Shown here: positions 1-8,382 of the stretch, one piece after another
Position numbering within the stretch: the first letter of the stretch is position 1
How the letters are laid out: each line of letters starts with the position of its first letter
Assembly (NCBI GenBank): GCA_040265115.1
Contig: JBDQGZ010000031.1
Location: 1-15,956, forward strand
DNA from: M55B157 sp040265115
GTDB lineage: Bacteria > Actinomycetota > Actinomycetes > S36-B12
Direction: 5' to 3'
DNA length: 15,956 nt
Made by a program: the position numbers and the translations under genes
Notes under the pieces: generated by a model
Databases searched by the model: none
Told to the model about the DNA's origin: nothing
What the model saw: only the letters and a program-made list of their open reading frames with translations

Positions 1-3000
1 CTTCAGGTCATGGATCAACTGGGCCAAATCCTCGATCGAGTAGATGTCGTGGTGGGGCGGCGGAGAGATCAGGCCCACCCCGGGTGTCGAGTGGCGGGTC
101 TTCGCGATCCAGGGATACACCTTGTGTCCCGGGAGTTGGCCGCCTTCGCCCGGCTTTGCCCCCTGGGCCATCTTGATCTGGATGTCGTCGCTATTCACGA
201 GGTACTCGCTGGTGACTCCGAAGCGTCCTGAGGCCACCTGCTTGATCGCCGAACGCTTGCTGTCACCGTTGGGCATCACCTCGAATCGAATCGCGTCCTC
301 GCCGCCTTCACCGGTGTTCGACTTTCCACCGAGCCGGTTCATTGCGATCGCCAGAGTCTCGTGCGCCTCTGCAGAGATCGACCCGTAGGACATCGCTCCC
401 GTCGCGAAACGCTTGACAATCTCGCTAACCGGCTCGACCTCCTCGATCGGAATTGGCTCACGTTCACCCTCGCGCAGTGAGAACAAGCCACGCAGGGTCA
501 TCAAATGCTCGGACTGGTCGTCCACTGCATCGGTGTACTCGCGGAAGATGTCGTACTGCTTGCTGCGAGTCGCGTGCTGCAGGCGAAACACCGTCTCCGG
601 ATCGAACAGGTGCGGTTCACCCTCTCGGCGCCACTGGTATTCCCCACCCACCTCAAGACGTCGGTGTGCCGGTGAGATACCCGACGCGGGGTAGGCACTG
701 CGGTGTCGCGCCGCCACCTCATCGGCGATGACATCGAGACCGATACCCCCCAGGCGCGAGGTGGTGCCGGTGAAGTAGCGCTCAACGAGTTCGTGGGAAA
801 GTCCGACCGCCTCGAAGATCTGAGCCCCGCAGTAGGAACCCACCGTGGACACGCCCATTTTTGACATCACCTTGAGCACGCCCTTGCCCAGTGCTTTCAC
901 CAGGTTGCGCACCGCCTTCTCGGGGGTCACGTCGGTGATGACGCCCCTCGCGGCAAGGTCCTCGATGGCCTCCATGGCCAGGTAGGGGTTGATCGCCGCT
1001 GCGCCGAAGCCAATCAACAGCGCGACGTGGTGCACCTCTCGAACATCACCTGCTTCGATGATCAAGCCAACCTGGGTGCGGGTCTTGCGGCGCACGAGAT
1101 GGTGGTGGACGGCCGAACACAGGAGCAATGACGGGATAGGAGCTAGGTCAGCGTTGCTGTCCCGATCGGACAGCACGATAAAGCGGATGCCGTCGTCGAT
1201 GAGGCGGTCGACCTCATCGAAGATTTCCTCGATGCGATCACGAAGAGCGTCCCCGCCCCCATCGACGTCATACAGACCCGACACCTTCGCTGCTGCGAAC
1301 CCCGGCAGGTCACCGTCGGCATTGATGTGCAGGATTTTGGCGAGTTCGTCGTTGTCGATCACCGGGAAGGGCAGCACGACCTGCCGACAGTGAGCAGGAG
1401 TGGAACTGAGCAGATTTCCCTCCGGTCCGATGGTGTTGGACAACGAGGTGACGATCTCTTCACGAATAGCGTCGAGGGGTGGGTTGGTCACCTGGGCGAA
1501 CAACTGCTGGAAATAGTCGAAGATCAGCCTCGGGCGAGAGGAAAGGGCAGCCACGGGTGTATCCGTACCCATCGAGCCGATGGCCTCCGCTCCGGTGCGA
1601 GCCATCGGCGTGAGCAGGATCCGCAGTTCCTCCTCGGTGTAGCCGAACGTCTGCTGACGACGCAGCACCGATTCGTGGGTGTGCACGATGTGCTCTCGTT
1701 CGGGGAGGTCGTCGAGGTGGATCAACCCGGCGTGCAGGTACTCCTCGTAGGGTTCCTCGGCCGCGAGCTCCGCCTTGATCTCATCATCCTCGATGATCCG
1801 ATGCGTTCCGGTGTCGACGAGGAACATGCGGCCGGGTTGGAGTCGACCCTTCCGCACGATCGTCGACGGATCGAGGTCGAGGACGCCCGCTTCGGATGCG
1901 AGCACCACGAGTCCGTCATCGGTAACCCAGAAGCGACCGGGCCGCAGACCGTTGCGGTCGAGAACAGCCCCGATAAGAGTGCCATCGGTGAAGCAGACGT
2001 CCGCGGGACCGTCCCAGGCCTCCATGAACGTGGCATGGAACTGATAGAAGGCTCGGCGCGCCGGATCCATCTCCTCGTGGTTCTCCCACGCCTCGGGGAT
2101 CATCATGAGCACCGCATGGGGCAGGCTGCGGCCGCCAAGATGAAGCAATTCGAGGCACTCGTCGAAGGAGGCCGAGTCGCTCGCTCCCGGTGTGCAGATG
2201 GGGAAGATCCGATCGAGGTCCCCGGGAATGAGGTCACTGTCGAGCATTGCCTCTCGCGCCCTCATCCAGTTGCGATTCCCCTTGACGGTGTTGATCTCGC
2301 CGTTGTGCGCGATCAGTCGATAGGGGTGGGCCAAGGGCCACGAGGGGAAGGTGTTGGTGGAGAACCTCGAGTGCACCAGGCCCAGGGCCGAGGCGAAGTC
2401 GGATTCGGTCAGATCAGGGAAGAAGTCCGCGAGCTGGTTGGTGGTCAGCATGCCCTTGTAGACCGTGGTGCGGGCCGACAGGGAAGGGAAATAGGCGTCG
2501 GTCGCATGCTCCACCCGCTTGCGAATCACGAAGGCCACCCGGTCGAGATCGATTCCGGCGAGGCCCTCATCAGGAGCAGCGATGAACACCTGGGAGAACA
2601 GCGGCATCACTCCACGCGCCGTGGATCCCAGAGATGAATCATTGATCGGTACGTCTCGCCAGCCCAGGGTCACCAGACCCTCGTCGGCCACGATGTCCTC
2701 GATCAGCGCGCGAGCCGCAACAGCCTCTGCTTCCCCCGGGGGCAGGAACGCCATGCCCATGGCGTAGTGCCCGGCAGCCGGAAGGTCGAAGGAGAGAACC
2801 CGACGAAGGAACGCATCAGGCATCTGAAGGAGGATTCCCGCCCCATCACCGGAGTCCGGTTCCGCGCCGGAGGCGCCCCGATGGTCGAGGTTACGCAGCG
2901 CGGTCAGGGCGGCCTCCACGATCCCGTGGGAGGCAACCCCGCTGAGGGTGGCGACGAACGCCACGCCACACGCATCGCGCTCAGCATCGGGGTCATAGAG

Positions 3001-3066
3001 GCCCTGCGCCTGGGGGATGTCAGAGAAGCGCGCAGACAGGGGGGCGACCATGGGAACCTCGCTCAT
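1..3066 (-). CDS. gltB: Glutamate synthase large (alpha) subunit, 3'-truncated by window edge
   Basis: Large subunit of NADPH-type glutamate synthase (GOGAT). With GltD it makes two glutamates from 2-oxoglutarate and glutamine in the cytoplasm. I read the frame by eye over most of the 1,022 visible codons and met no stop. The class II amidotransferase nucleophile is Cys33 in RDACGVAFVA, so a propeptide of about 32 residues is probably removed. The ECLELLHLGGRSLPHAV and NGLRPGR stretches are typical of the amidotransferase domain. Near the left edge, QIKMAQGAKPGEGGQLPGHK (from residue 963) and HHDIYSIEDLAQL (about 1005) lie in the FMN/2-oxoglutarate synthase domain. The family is about 1,500 residues, so the iron-sulfur cysteines and C-terminal beta-helix lie outside the window. 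ATG at 3066 is chosen; Met6 (3051) is an alternative. It lies 33 bases after lgt, and a perfect inverted repeat fills the gap. gltD is expected downstream but is not visible. Confidence 0.96.
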   Translation of the reverse strand, partial: MSEVPMVAPLSARFSDIPQAQGLYDPDAERDACGVAFVATLSGVASHGIVEAALTALRNLDHRGASGAEPDSGDGAGILLQMPDAFLRRVLSFDLPAAGHYAMGMAFLPPGEAEAVAARALIEDIVADEGLVTLGWRDVPINDSSLGSTARGVMPLFSQVFIAAPDEGLAGIDLDRVAFVIRKRVEHATDAYFPSLSARTTVYKGMLTTNQLADFFPDLTESDFASALGLVHSRFSTNTFPSWPLAHPYRLIAHNGEINTVKGNRNWMRAREAMLDSDLIPGDLDRIFPICTPGASDSASFDECLELLHLGGRSLPHAVLMMIPEAWENHEEMDPARRAFYQFHATFMEAWDGPADVCFTDGTLIGAVLDRNGLRPGRFWVTDDGLVVLASEAGVLDLDPSTIVRKGRLQPGRMFLVDTGTHRIIEDDEIKAELAAEEPYEEYLHAGLIHLDDLPEREHIVHTHESVLRRQQTFGYTEEELRILLTPMARTGAEAIGSMGTDTPVAALSSRPRLIFDYFQQLFAQVTNPPLDAIREEIVTSLSNTIGPEGNLLSSTPAHCRQVVLPFPVIDNDELAKILHINADGDLPGFAAAKVSGLYDVDGGGDALRDRIEEIFDEVDRLIDDGIRFIVLSDRDSNADLAPIPSLLLCSAVHHHLVRRKTRTQVGLIIEAGDVREVHHVALLIGFGAAAINPYLAMEAIEDLAARGVITDVTPEKAVRNLVKALGKGVLKVMSKMGVSTVGSYCGAQIFEAVGLSHELVERYFTGTTSRLGGIGLDVIADEVAARHRSAYPASGISPAHRRLEVGGEYQWRREGEPHLFDPETVFRLQHATRSKQYDIFREYTDAVDDQSEHLMTLRGLFSLREGEREPIPIEEVEPVSEIVKRFATGAMSYGSISAEAHETLAIAMNRLGGKSNTGEGGEDAIRFEVMPNGDSKRSAIKQVASGRFGVTSEYLVNSDDIQIKMAQGAKPGEGGQLPGHKVYPWIAKTRHSTPGVGLISPPPHHDIYSIEDLAQLIHDLK

Positions 3067-3075
3067 CGCTCGTCG

Positions 3076-3099
3076 CGGTTCACGAGGATCCGTGAACCG
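3076..3099 (-). promoter_or_regulatory. Perfect 9-base inverted repeat between lgt and gltB
   Basis: The arms CGGTTCACG (3076-3084) and CGTGAACCG (3091-3099) are exact reverse complements around the 6-base loop AGGATC. The element starts directly after the lgt TAA and ends 9 bases before the gltB ATG. In lgt-gltB mRNA it would form a stable hairpin next to the gltB ribosome site. No T-run follows, so it is not a classic intrinsic terminator. It could be an operator, a processing or stability hairpin, or a U-less terminator; the sequence does not decide. Confidence 0.6.
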
Positions 3100-4020
3100 T
3101 TAAGGACGGGACGTCGTTGGCCCGCTGGGGTCCCCAAGATTAGCAGAGGGATCCTCCCCCGCCTCCTCGTCGTCAGCGGGCTCCATGTCCTCACGCCCAG
3201 GTCGCGTGCGGGCCGAGATGATGAGGTAGGCCAAGGCTCCCAGACCCACCAGGAGGGAGGTCCAGATGTTCAGCCTGAGGCCGAGAATCGTGTTGGCGGT
3301 GTCGATCCGCAGAGCCTCGATCCAGATCCGACCAGCCGCGTAAAGCAGGACGTAGAGCGCAAACACCCGGCCGTGGCCCATCCGGAAGCGTCGATCAGCC
3401 CAGACCAGTACGCCGGCGACCGCGAGCATCCACACCGACTCGTACAGGAAGGTGGGATGGAAAGTCTCGAAAGCCTCATAGCCTGCCGGTCGGTTCGCCG
3501 GATCGATGATGAGCCCCCAGGGCAGGTCAGTGGGGGCGCCGAAGAGCTCCTGGTTGAAGTAGTTGCCCCACCGGCCGATGGCCTGGGCGAGAGCGATACC
3601 GGGGGCGATCGCATCAGCGACCGGTGGCAGGGCCACTCCGGCGCGCCTCGCACCGATCCACGCTCCCACCCCGCCGAGGGCAACGGCTCCCCAGATCCCG
3701 AGCCCGCCGTCCCAGATACGCAGAGCAGCAATCCAGCCCCGACCATCCTCGCCGAAGTAGATCTGCCAGTCGCTGATGACGTGGTAGAGACGTCCCCCGA
3801 TGATCCCGAAAGGCACCGCCCAGATCGCAATGTCGCCAATCGTCCCGGGCCGCCCGCCTCGAGCCACATAACGCCTCGAGCCCACCCATATCGCGACGAC
3901 GATTCCGGCGACGATGAGCAGCGCGTAGGCGCGCAGCGGAATAGGACCGAGACTCCATTCCGACTGTGCCGGGCTCGGGATGAAGGCCCACAGGCCACCC
4001 AGATCGGGCATCGTGATCAT
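3100..4020 (-). CDS. lgt: Prolipoprotein diacylglyceryl transferase
   Basis: Integral membrane enzyme that moves diacylglycerol from phosphatidylglycerol to the lipobox cysteine of prolipoproteins, the first step of lipoprotein maturation. The 306-residue product has about seven hydrophobic segments. Family signatures: GGRLYHV (residues 75-81; His80 matches the essential His103 of the E. coli enzyme), GRWGNYFNQE (149-158, with the conserved Arg and Asn), HPTFLYE (188-194), and Tyr227 with Arg231 in the YAAGR stretch, spaced like E. coli Tyr235/Arg239. A hydrophilic acidic tail of about 36 residues follows the last membrane segment; such tails are common in actinobacterial Lgt. ATG at 4020 opens with MITMPDLGG; the ATG three codons later is possible. 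It follows the DsbA-like gene by 26 bases. A likely substrate, the DUF3515 lipoprotein, is encoded in this window. Confidence 0.97.
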   Translation of the reverse strand: MITMPDLGGLWAFIPSPAQSEWSLGPIPLRAYALLIVAGIVVAIWVGSRRYVARGGRPGTIGDIAIWAVPFGIIGGRLYHVISDWQIYFGEDGRGWIAALRIWDGGLGIWGAVALGGVGAWIGARRAGVALPPVADAIAPGIALAQAIGRWGNYFNQELFGAPTDLPWGLIIDPANRPAGYEAFETFHPTFLYESVWMLAVAGVLVWADRRFRMGHGRVFALYVLLYAAGRIWIEALRIDTANTILGLRLNIWTSLLVGLGALAYLIISARTRPGREDMEPADDEEAGEDPSANLGDPSGPTTSRP

Positions 4021-4046
4021 CAGCGAACTCGCCAGCGTCCGTCAGA

Positions 4047-4859
4047 TCAGTTGGCCGAAGCCTCGTCGACCAGTCGCTGCAACTCAGTCTGATCTGCCAA
4101 TTGCCCTCCGTTGAGCGGCAGCCCATTGAGATAGCCGGTCGGGGTGCCCGGGACGTTGTCCTCGTAGAAGATCGCGGTGGAGTTCACCGCCCACCCGAGG
4201 TAGGTGCCGTCCTCGACGCACTGGGTGAAGGTCTCGAAATCAGGGCCCCCAATGCCCGACTGCAGCCCGAAGTCGATCAGCTGGCCGGTGGTAAACCCTG
4301 CCCCCTCAGTCGGCTGATTGGCATAGACGATGTTGGCGTACTCGGCTGTCCGGCCAGCATCGATCGCGCAGCCCCAGGCTGACACTGCCTCCGCCGAGGA
4401 CGTGTTGCCCAGGTTGCGATCGAGGAAGGTCGTTGGTCGCCAGAACAGTTGCACCTGCCCCGTGTTGGCGAGGTCTTTGATTCCCTGCCCGTTGATCTCC
4501 TCCAGCGCCGCACACGCGGGGCACTGGAAGTCCTCCCAGATCGCCAGGGTGGGCGCGGTCTCCGCGGCAGTTCCGTAGGGAACCGCGTAGGCGAATTCGG
4601 CATCAGGACCGAGCACACCGGTCGGCAGGGCGGCCGCCGGATTCACATCAGGAAGATCTCGGCCTCCGCCGCCTGAGTCGTCCCCGGACAGCCGGGGCAC
4701 GATGATGGCGAGACCAATGATGAGGACGACCACCACGACTACCGCGATAGCACCGATGATGCGGATCGTCCGCTCGCGACGCTTCTCCGAAGCTTGCTGC
4801 GCCGCTCGCGCGGCCGCCGCCTTCTCCCGCGTGGACTTCTCCTCGCTCTTCTTCACCAT
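4047..4859 (-). CDS. Membrane-anchored DsbA-family thiol-disulfide protein
   Basis: Predicted exported thioredoxin-fold oxidoreductase. A lysine/arginine/alanine-rich cytoplasmic start of about 33 residues is followed by a strongly hydrophobic segment (RIIGAIAVVVVVVLIIGLAI), then a Gly/Ser linker and a DsbA-like domain outside the membrane. The redox motif CPAC occurs in EDFQCPACAALEE. The cis-proline loop is probably VPGTPTGYLNG near the C-terminus. Two further cysteines (WGCAID, TQCVED) could form a structural disulfide. The start is uncertain: ATG at 4871 (MGRTMVKK) has its only ribosome-like sequence touching the codon, so I prefer ATG at 4859 (MVKKSEEK). It lies between trpA (85 bases away from this start) and lgt (26 bases), a position this family often holds in actinobacterial trp-lgt clusters. 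The substrate is unknown; oxidation or isomerisation of exported proteins is the inferred job. Confidence 0.88.
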   Translation of the reverse strand: MVKKSEEKSTREKAAAARAAQQASEKRRERTIRIIGAIAVVVVVVLIIGLAIIVPRLSGDDSGGGGRDLPDVNPAAALPTGVLGPDAEFAYAVPYGTAAETAPTLAIWEDFQCPACAALEEINGQGIKDLANTGQVQLFWRPTTFLDRNLGNTSSAEAVSAWGCAIDAGRTAEYANIVYANQPTEGAGFTTGQLIDFGLQSGIGGPDFETFTQCVEDGTYLGWAVNSTAIFYEDNVPGTPTGYLNGLPLNGGQLADQTELQRLVDEASAN

Positions 4860-4892
4860 CGTTCTTCCCATCTCCCTCGTACAGTCGGCCCC

Positions 4893-4914
4893 CGCAGGGA
4901 TCTTCTCTCCTGCG
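4893..4914 (-). other. Short inverted repeat between trpA and dsbA-like gene
   Basis: CGCAGG (4893-4898) and CCTGCG (4909-4914) form a 6-base stem around a 10-base loop in the only larger gap of the trp-lgt run (73 bases to the upstream ATG). No T-tract follows, so termination is not supported. It may be a weak attenuating or mRNA-processing hairpin, or chance in GC-rich DNA. Confidence 0.3.
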
Positions 4915-4944
4915 AGTCAGCCCCACACACCGTAGAGCCTTATC

Positions 4945-5814
4945 TCACCTGCTGCGACGTCGCACCCCGTCGGCGAGTTCCCTGGCGAGGGCGGTGACAC
5001 CTTCGATCGCCTCCTCAGGAGACGTTGCTGCCTGGATGACCTTGATGAAGGCGGAACCGACGATCACGCCATCGGCATAGCCGGCGATCTGGCCGGCCTG
5101 CTCTCCTGTGGATACCCCGAGCCCGACGCAGACCGGCAGATCGGTTGTCGCGCGAACCCGGGCCACGAGGCTCTCAGCGTCCCCCGCGATGGAATCCCGA
5201 GCACCGGTGACCCCCATGACGGATGCGGCGTAGACGAAGCCCGAGCACGACTCCACCACCGTCGCGATGCGCTCGGGGGTGGAGGACGGAGCGACCAGGA
5301 AGATCCGGTCCAGCCCCTGTTCGTCGGTGATAAGACGCCAGGCACTGGCTTCCTCCGGGGTCAGATCCGGCGTGATCACCCCGCATCCCCCGGCAGCAGC
5401 GAGTCCGTCGGCGAACCTGGCGAGGTCATATCGCTCGATGGGGTTCCAGTAGGACATGACCAGCGTGGCCGCGCCCGTCTCGGCAACCGCGTCCACGACC
5501 GCTAGCACATCGTCGGTCGTCGTGCCGTCTGCTAGCGCGGCCTCGGCGGCAGCCGCGATCACCGGGCCGTCCATGAGCGGATCGGAGTAGGGAAGTCCCA
5601 CCTCGACGATGTCGACGCCGGCCGCCACCATCGCCTGCATCAGTCGGATGGATGTCGCCCGATCGGGGAAGCCCGCAGGCAGATACCCGATCAGTGCCGC
5701 TCGATCCTCTGCGCGCGTCCGATCGAAGACCTCCGCCAGCGACGTCCGCAAGGCACGGCTCATTGTTGAAGTGGGGCTCGATGTCGACGTCGGGAGTGAC
5801 GCCGCTGCCGTCAT
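4945..5814 (-). CDS. trpA: Tryptophan synthase alpha subunit
   Basis: Cleaves indole-3-glycerol phosphate to indole and glyceraldehyde 3-phosphate and channels indole to TrpB. It is a TIM barrel of 289 residues. The catalytic pair is visible in VEVGLPYSDPLMDGP: Glu71 and Asp82 match E. coli Glu49 and Asp60. Phosphate-binding features include YAASVMGVTGAR and GLGVSTGEQ near the C-terminal half. The start overlaps the trpB stop as ATGA, and GAGGA (minus sense of 5821-5825) lies 6 bases upstream, which supports ATG at 5814. That start adds about 17 residues rich in Ser, Thr, Ala and Pro before the usual beginning (MSRALRTSL, Met18 at 5763). No ribosome site precedes Met18. Translationally coupled to trpB. 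Confidence 0.97.
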   Translation of the reverse strand: MTAAASLPTSTSSPTSTMSRALRTSLAEVFDRTRAEDRAALIGYLPAGFPDRATSIRLMQAMVAAGVDIVEVGLPYSDPLMDGPVIAAAAEAALADGTTTDDVLAVVDAVAETGAATLVMSYWNPIERYDLARFADGLAAAGGCGVITPDLTPEEASAWRLITDEQGLDRIFLVAPSSTPERIATVVESCSGFVYAASVMGVTGARDSIAGDAESLVARVRATTDLPVCVGLGVSTGEQAGQIAGYADGVIVGSAFIKVIQAATSPEEAIEGVTALARELADGVRRRSR

Positions 5815-7028
5815 CGTGTGTCCTCATCCGTCATGCCGAAGTACTCCGCCGCTGTCGCCACATCCTTGTCTCCGCGTCCGGACAGGTTGATCAAGATGTT
5901 CGCGCCGGGACCGAGCTCGCGACCGAGTCGCATCGCGCCAGCGAGCGCATGCGCCGTCTCGATCGCCGGGATAATCCCCTCCGTTCGTGAGAGTAGTGCG
6001 AAGGCAGCCATCGCTTCATCGTCGGTCACCGGCTCGTACTGTGCTCGACCCGTATCGTGCAGCCACGCGTGCTCCGGGCCCACTCCGGGATAGTCGAGTC
6101 CAGCACTGATCGAATGCGAGGGGACCGTTTGCCCCCACTCGTCCTGCATGACATACGTTCGCGCCCCGTGCAGCACACCCGGCGCTCCCATCGCGAAGCG
6201 AGCGGCGTGCCGACCCGAGTCGATGCCCTCGCCTCCCGCCTCATAGCCACGCAACTGGACACCATCGTCGTCGAGAAATGCGGAGAAGATCCCCATCGCA
6301 TTCGATCCCCCGCCGACGCAGGCGACCACAGCGTCCGGCAGGGAGCCTGTGGCGTCGAGCATCTGCATCCGCGCCTCAGCCCCGATGACCGAGTGGAAAT
6401 AACGCACCATCTCGGGAAAGGGTGCGGGACCCGTGACCGTACCGAGCAGGTAGTGGGTGCGATCCACAGTGCTCACCCAGTCGCGCATCGCTTCATTGAT
6501 CGCGTCCTTCAGTGTGCGACTTCCCGCTGTGACGGGGACAACCTCAGCCCCCAGGAGTCTCATCCGAGCGACGTTGAGCGCTTGGCGTCGGGTGTCCTCC
6601 TCGCCCATGTAGACCGTGCATTCAAGATCGAGCAGGGCTGCCGCGGTCGCTGTCGCAACACCGTGTTGACCTGCGCCGGTTTCAGCGATGACCCGCGACT
6701 TGCCCATGCGTTGGGTCAGCAGTGCCTGGCCCAGGACGTTGTTGATCTTGTGTGACCCGGTGTGGTTGAGATCCTCGCGCTTCAGCCAGATACGCGCCCC
6801 GCCACAGTGCTCAGCGAATCGCGGCGCTTCGGTCAGCAGACTCGGACGTCCCGTGTACGTGCGCTGCAAGTGATCGAGATGTTCGCAGAAGACAGGGTCG
6901 ATGACGGCGGTCCGAAAGGCGGTATCGAGTTCGTCAAGAGCATGGGTCAACGCTTCGGGCACGAAGCGGCCGCCGTACGGACCGTAGTGACCCGTCGAGA
7001 CGCCTGGTGCCTCCGTGATGTCCGTCAT
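5811..7028 (-). CDS. trpB: Tryptophan synthase beta subunit
   Basis: PLP enzyme that condenses indole with serine to give tryptophan, in an alpha2-beta2 complex with TrpA. The product is 405 residues, normal for the family (TrpB1 type). The PLP lysine is Lys94 in HTGSHKINN. AETGAGQHGVATA carries the glutamate that interacts with the substrate (E. coli Glu109). VACVGGGSNAMGIF is the PLP-phosphate loop. The start ATG at 7028 overlaps the trpC stop as ATGA. GGAGGAG (minus sense of 7031-7037) is a strong ribosome site. The stop overlaps trpA in the same way, so C, B and A are translationally coupled, as expected for subunits needed in equal amounts. Confidence 0.98.
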   Translation of the reverse strand: MTDITEAPGVSTGHYGPYGGRFVPEALTHALDELDTAFRTAVIDPVFCEHLDHLQRTYTGRPSLLTEAPRFAEHCGGARIWLKREDLNHTGSHKINNVLGQALLTQRMGKSRVIAETGAGQHGVATATAAALLDLECTVYMGEEDTRRQALNVARMRLLGAEVVPVTAGSRTLKDAINEAMRDWVSTVDRTHYLLGTVTGPAPFPEMVRYFHSVIGAEARMQMLDATGSLPDAVVACVGGGSNAMGIFSAFLDDDGVQLRGYEAGGEGIDSGRHAARFAMGAPGVLHGARTYVMQDEWGQTVPSHSISAGLDYPGVGPEHAWLHDTGRAQYEPVTDDEAMAAFALLSRTEGIIPAIETAHALAGAMRLGRELGPGANILINLSGRGDKDVATAAEYFGMTDEDTR

Positions 7029-7867
7029 GGCTCCTCCGATGACGCTGTGGGAAGCGAACGGCCATCTCGGCGCAGCGCGGGGTGCGAACCCGCCGTCACA
7101 AGTTCCTGCACGGCTGACCGAGGATCACCACCCGTAACCAGGCTCTCGCCGACAAGAACGGCATCAGCTCCCTGCTCGGCATAACTGATCAGATCCCGCG
7201 GACCGGTGATCCCAGATTCGGCGATGCGCACGCAGGTATCGGGGATTCGTGGTGCCACTGCGGCGAATGTGGTGGAGTCGACCTCCAGGGTGCGCAAATT
7301 GCGCGCGTTGACTCCGATCACACTGGCACCCGCGTCAACTGCTCGCTCCACCTCGTGCGCGTCATGCACCTCCACCAGCGGAGTCATACCGAGCGATCGA
7401 GTGCGCTCCACCAAACTCACCAGAGCGGTCTGCTCGAGCGCAGCAACGATCAGAAGGACGAGGTCTGCACCGCAGGCGCGTGCCTCCCAGATTTGATAGC
7501 TCGAGACGATGAAGTCCTTACGCAGAATCGGGATGTCCACCGCGCAACGGACGGCTCGAAGGTCGTCGAGCGAACCCGAGAACCGTCGCTGCTCGGTCAA
7601 CACACTGATGCAGCGCGCACCACCTTGCTCATAGGCCTTCGCAAGTTCCGCGGGGTTGTCGATCGATGCCAACGCCCCCTTGCTCGGACTCGCGCGCTTG
7701 ATCTCAGCAATGACACCAACCCCGGGGGTTCGCAGGACAGCCTCAGCATCTCGGGCATGGGGTACACGGTCGGCGCGCTGCTTCACATCGTCCAGCGGGC
7801 GCTGCCTCATGCGGTCCTCGAGGTCCGCCCGGACCCCCGCCACGATGTCGTCCAGCACCGAACCCAC
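7025..7867 (-). CDS. trpC: Indole-3-glycerol phosphate synthase
   Basis: Converts carboxyphenylaminodeoxyribulose phosphate to indole-3-glycerol phosphate, the TrpA substrate. The frame is open far upstream (to 8380), but that part is out-of-frame reading of the DUF2752 gene and has no family match. Homology begins at VLDDIVAGVRADLEDR, so a GTG is used. GTG at 7867 gives 280 residues; GTG at 7858 is equally possible, and neither has a clear ribosome site. Catalytic motifs: IAEIKRASPSKG (Lys58 region), LRKDFI (Lys117), GVNARNLRTLEVD, AESGI and AVLVGESLV. It follows the DUF2752 gene by 20 bases and overlaps trpB by four. Actinobacteria normally use PriA in place of TrpF, so absence of trpF is expected. 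Confidence 0.96.
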   Translation of the reverse strand: MGSVLDDIVAGVRADLEDRMRQRPLDDVKQRADRVPHARDAEAVLRTPGVGVIAEIKRASPSKGALASIDNPAELAKAYEQGGARCISVLTEQRRFSGSLDDLRAVRCAVDIPILRKDFIVSSYQIWEARACGADLVLLIVAALEQTALVSLVERTRSLGMTPLVEVHDAHEVERAVDAGASVIGVNARNLRTLEVDSTTFAAVAPRIPDTCVRIAESGITGPRDLISYAEQGADAVLVGESLVTGGDPRSAVQELVTAGSHPALRRDGRSLPTASSEEP

Positions 7868-7887
7868 GACGCCAGGGTAAACCGGGG

Positions 7888-8373
7888 TTATCCCACCCCA
7901 GATCCCAGGTAGGGAACGAGGTTGCGGGCAACCGAGAAGATCAGCATGACCGCCACCACGACCAGCGGTACCACGCGTTCCAGCCGGGCTCGCCGGGGTG
8001 AGTACTGGGAGGGGTCGCTGATGACCCCTCGCCAGGCTCGGCGCACCCACAGCGCAATGAGCAACACGACCACAGGAAGCGCAACCACGACGAGGAGATT
8101 CTGATCGAGTGCCGTGGGTAGATCGCCATTGGTGAGAGCATGCGTGGCACGCAATCCACCGCACCCGGGACAGTCGATCCCCAGGTACGTCTGGGTCGGG
8201 CACCCGGGGTAATGCCCGGGAATGTTCGGATCGACACCGCGGACGTAGGCCGTCGCTGCAAGCAGACCGAGGATGGTGAGAACGGGTGTGAGCATGCGCC
8301 GCCACCGCGGACGCGGATCGATCAGCCATGGCCCCCCAGGGGCACGCTGCCCCGTGCTCGTCGCCGTGGCCAT
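7888..8373 (-). CDS. DUF2752 small membrane protein
   Basis: A 161-residue protein of unknown function with three predicted membrane segments (about residues 28-45, 92-109 and 135-150). Between the first and second lies the DUF2752 signature: CPTQTYLGIDCPGCGGLRA, with three cysteines, then an Ala/His-rich stretch and a conserved-looking NGDLPTALDQN. The CPGCG motif suggests metal binding or a redox pair, but no activity is known to me. ATG at 8373 lies 9 bases after the sensor kinase stop, and the gene ends 20 bases before trpC. DUF2752 genes recur next to trpC in Actinobacteria, so a link to tryptophan synthesis or to the membrane proteins of this operon is inferred, not shown. Confidence 0.88.
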   Translation of the reverse strand: MATATSTGQRAPGGPWLIDPRPRWRRMLTPVLTILGLLAATAYVRGVDPNIPGHYPGCPTQTYLGIDCPGCGGLRATHALTNGDLPTALDQNLLVVVALPVVVLLIALWVRRAWRGVISDPSQYSPRRARLERVVPLVVVAVMLIFSVARNLVPYLGSGVG

Positions 8374-8382
8374 ACGCCAATC

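Noticed and set aside
1327..4092. Two long plus-strand open frames (1327-2637 and 2767-4092) opposite gltB and lgt
   Set aside because: They are antisense shadows created by high-GC codon use. The translations have charged, low-order composition with no recognisable motif, while the minus strand encodes clear GltB and Lgt.
7021..7900. A trp leader-peptide attenuator before trpC
   Set aside because: The 20-base DUF2752-trpC gap leaves no room for a leader peptide, and no run of Trp codons is present.
7868..8380. A 171-codon N-terminal extension of trpC
   Set aside because: It is the alternative-frame reading of the DUF2752 gene, rich in Arg, Ser and Pro, without homology. TrpC similarity begins at the GTG at 7867.
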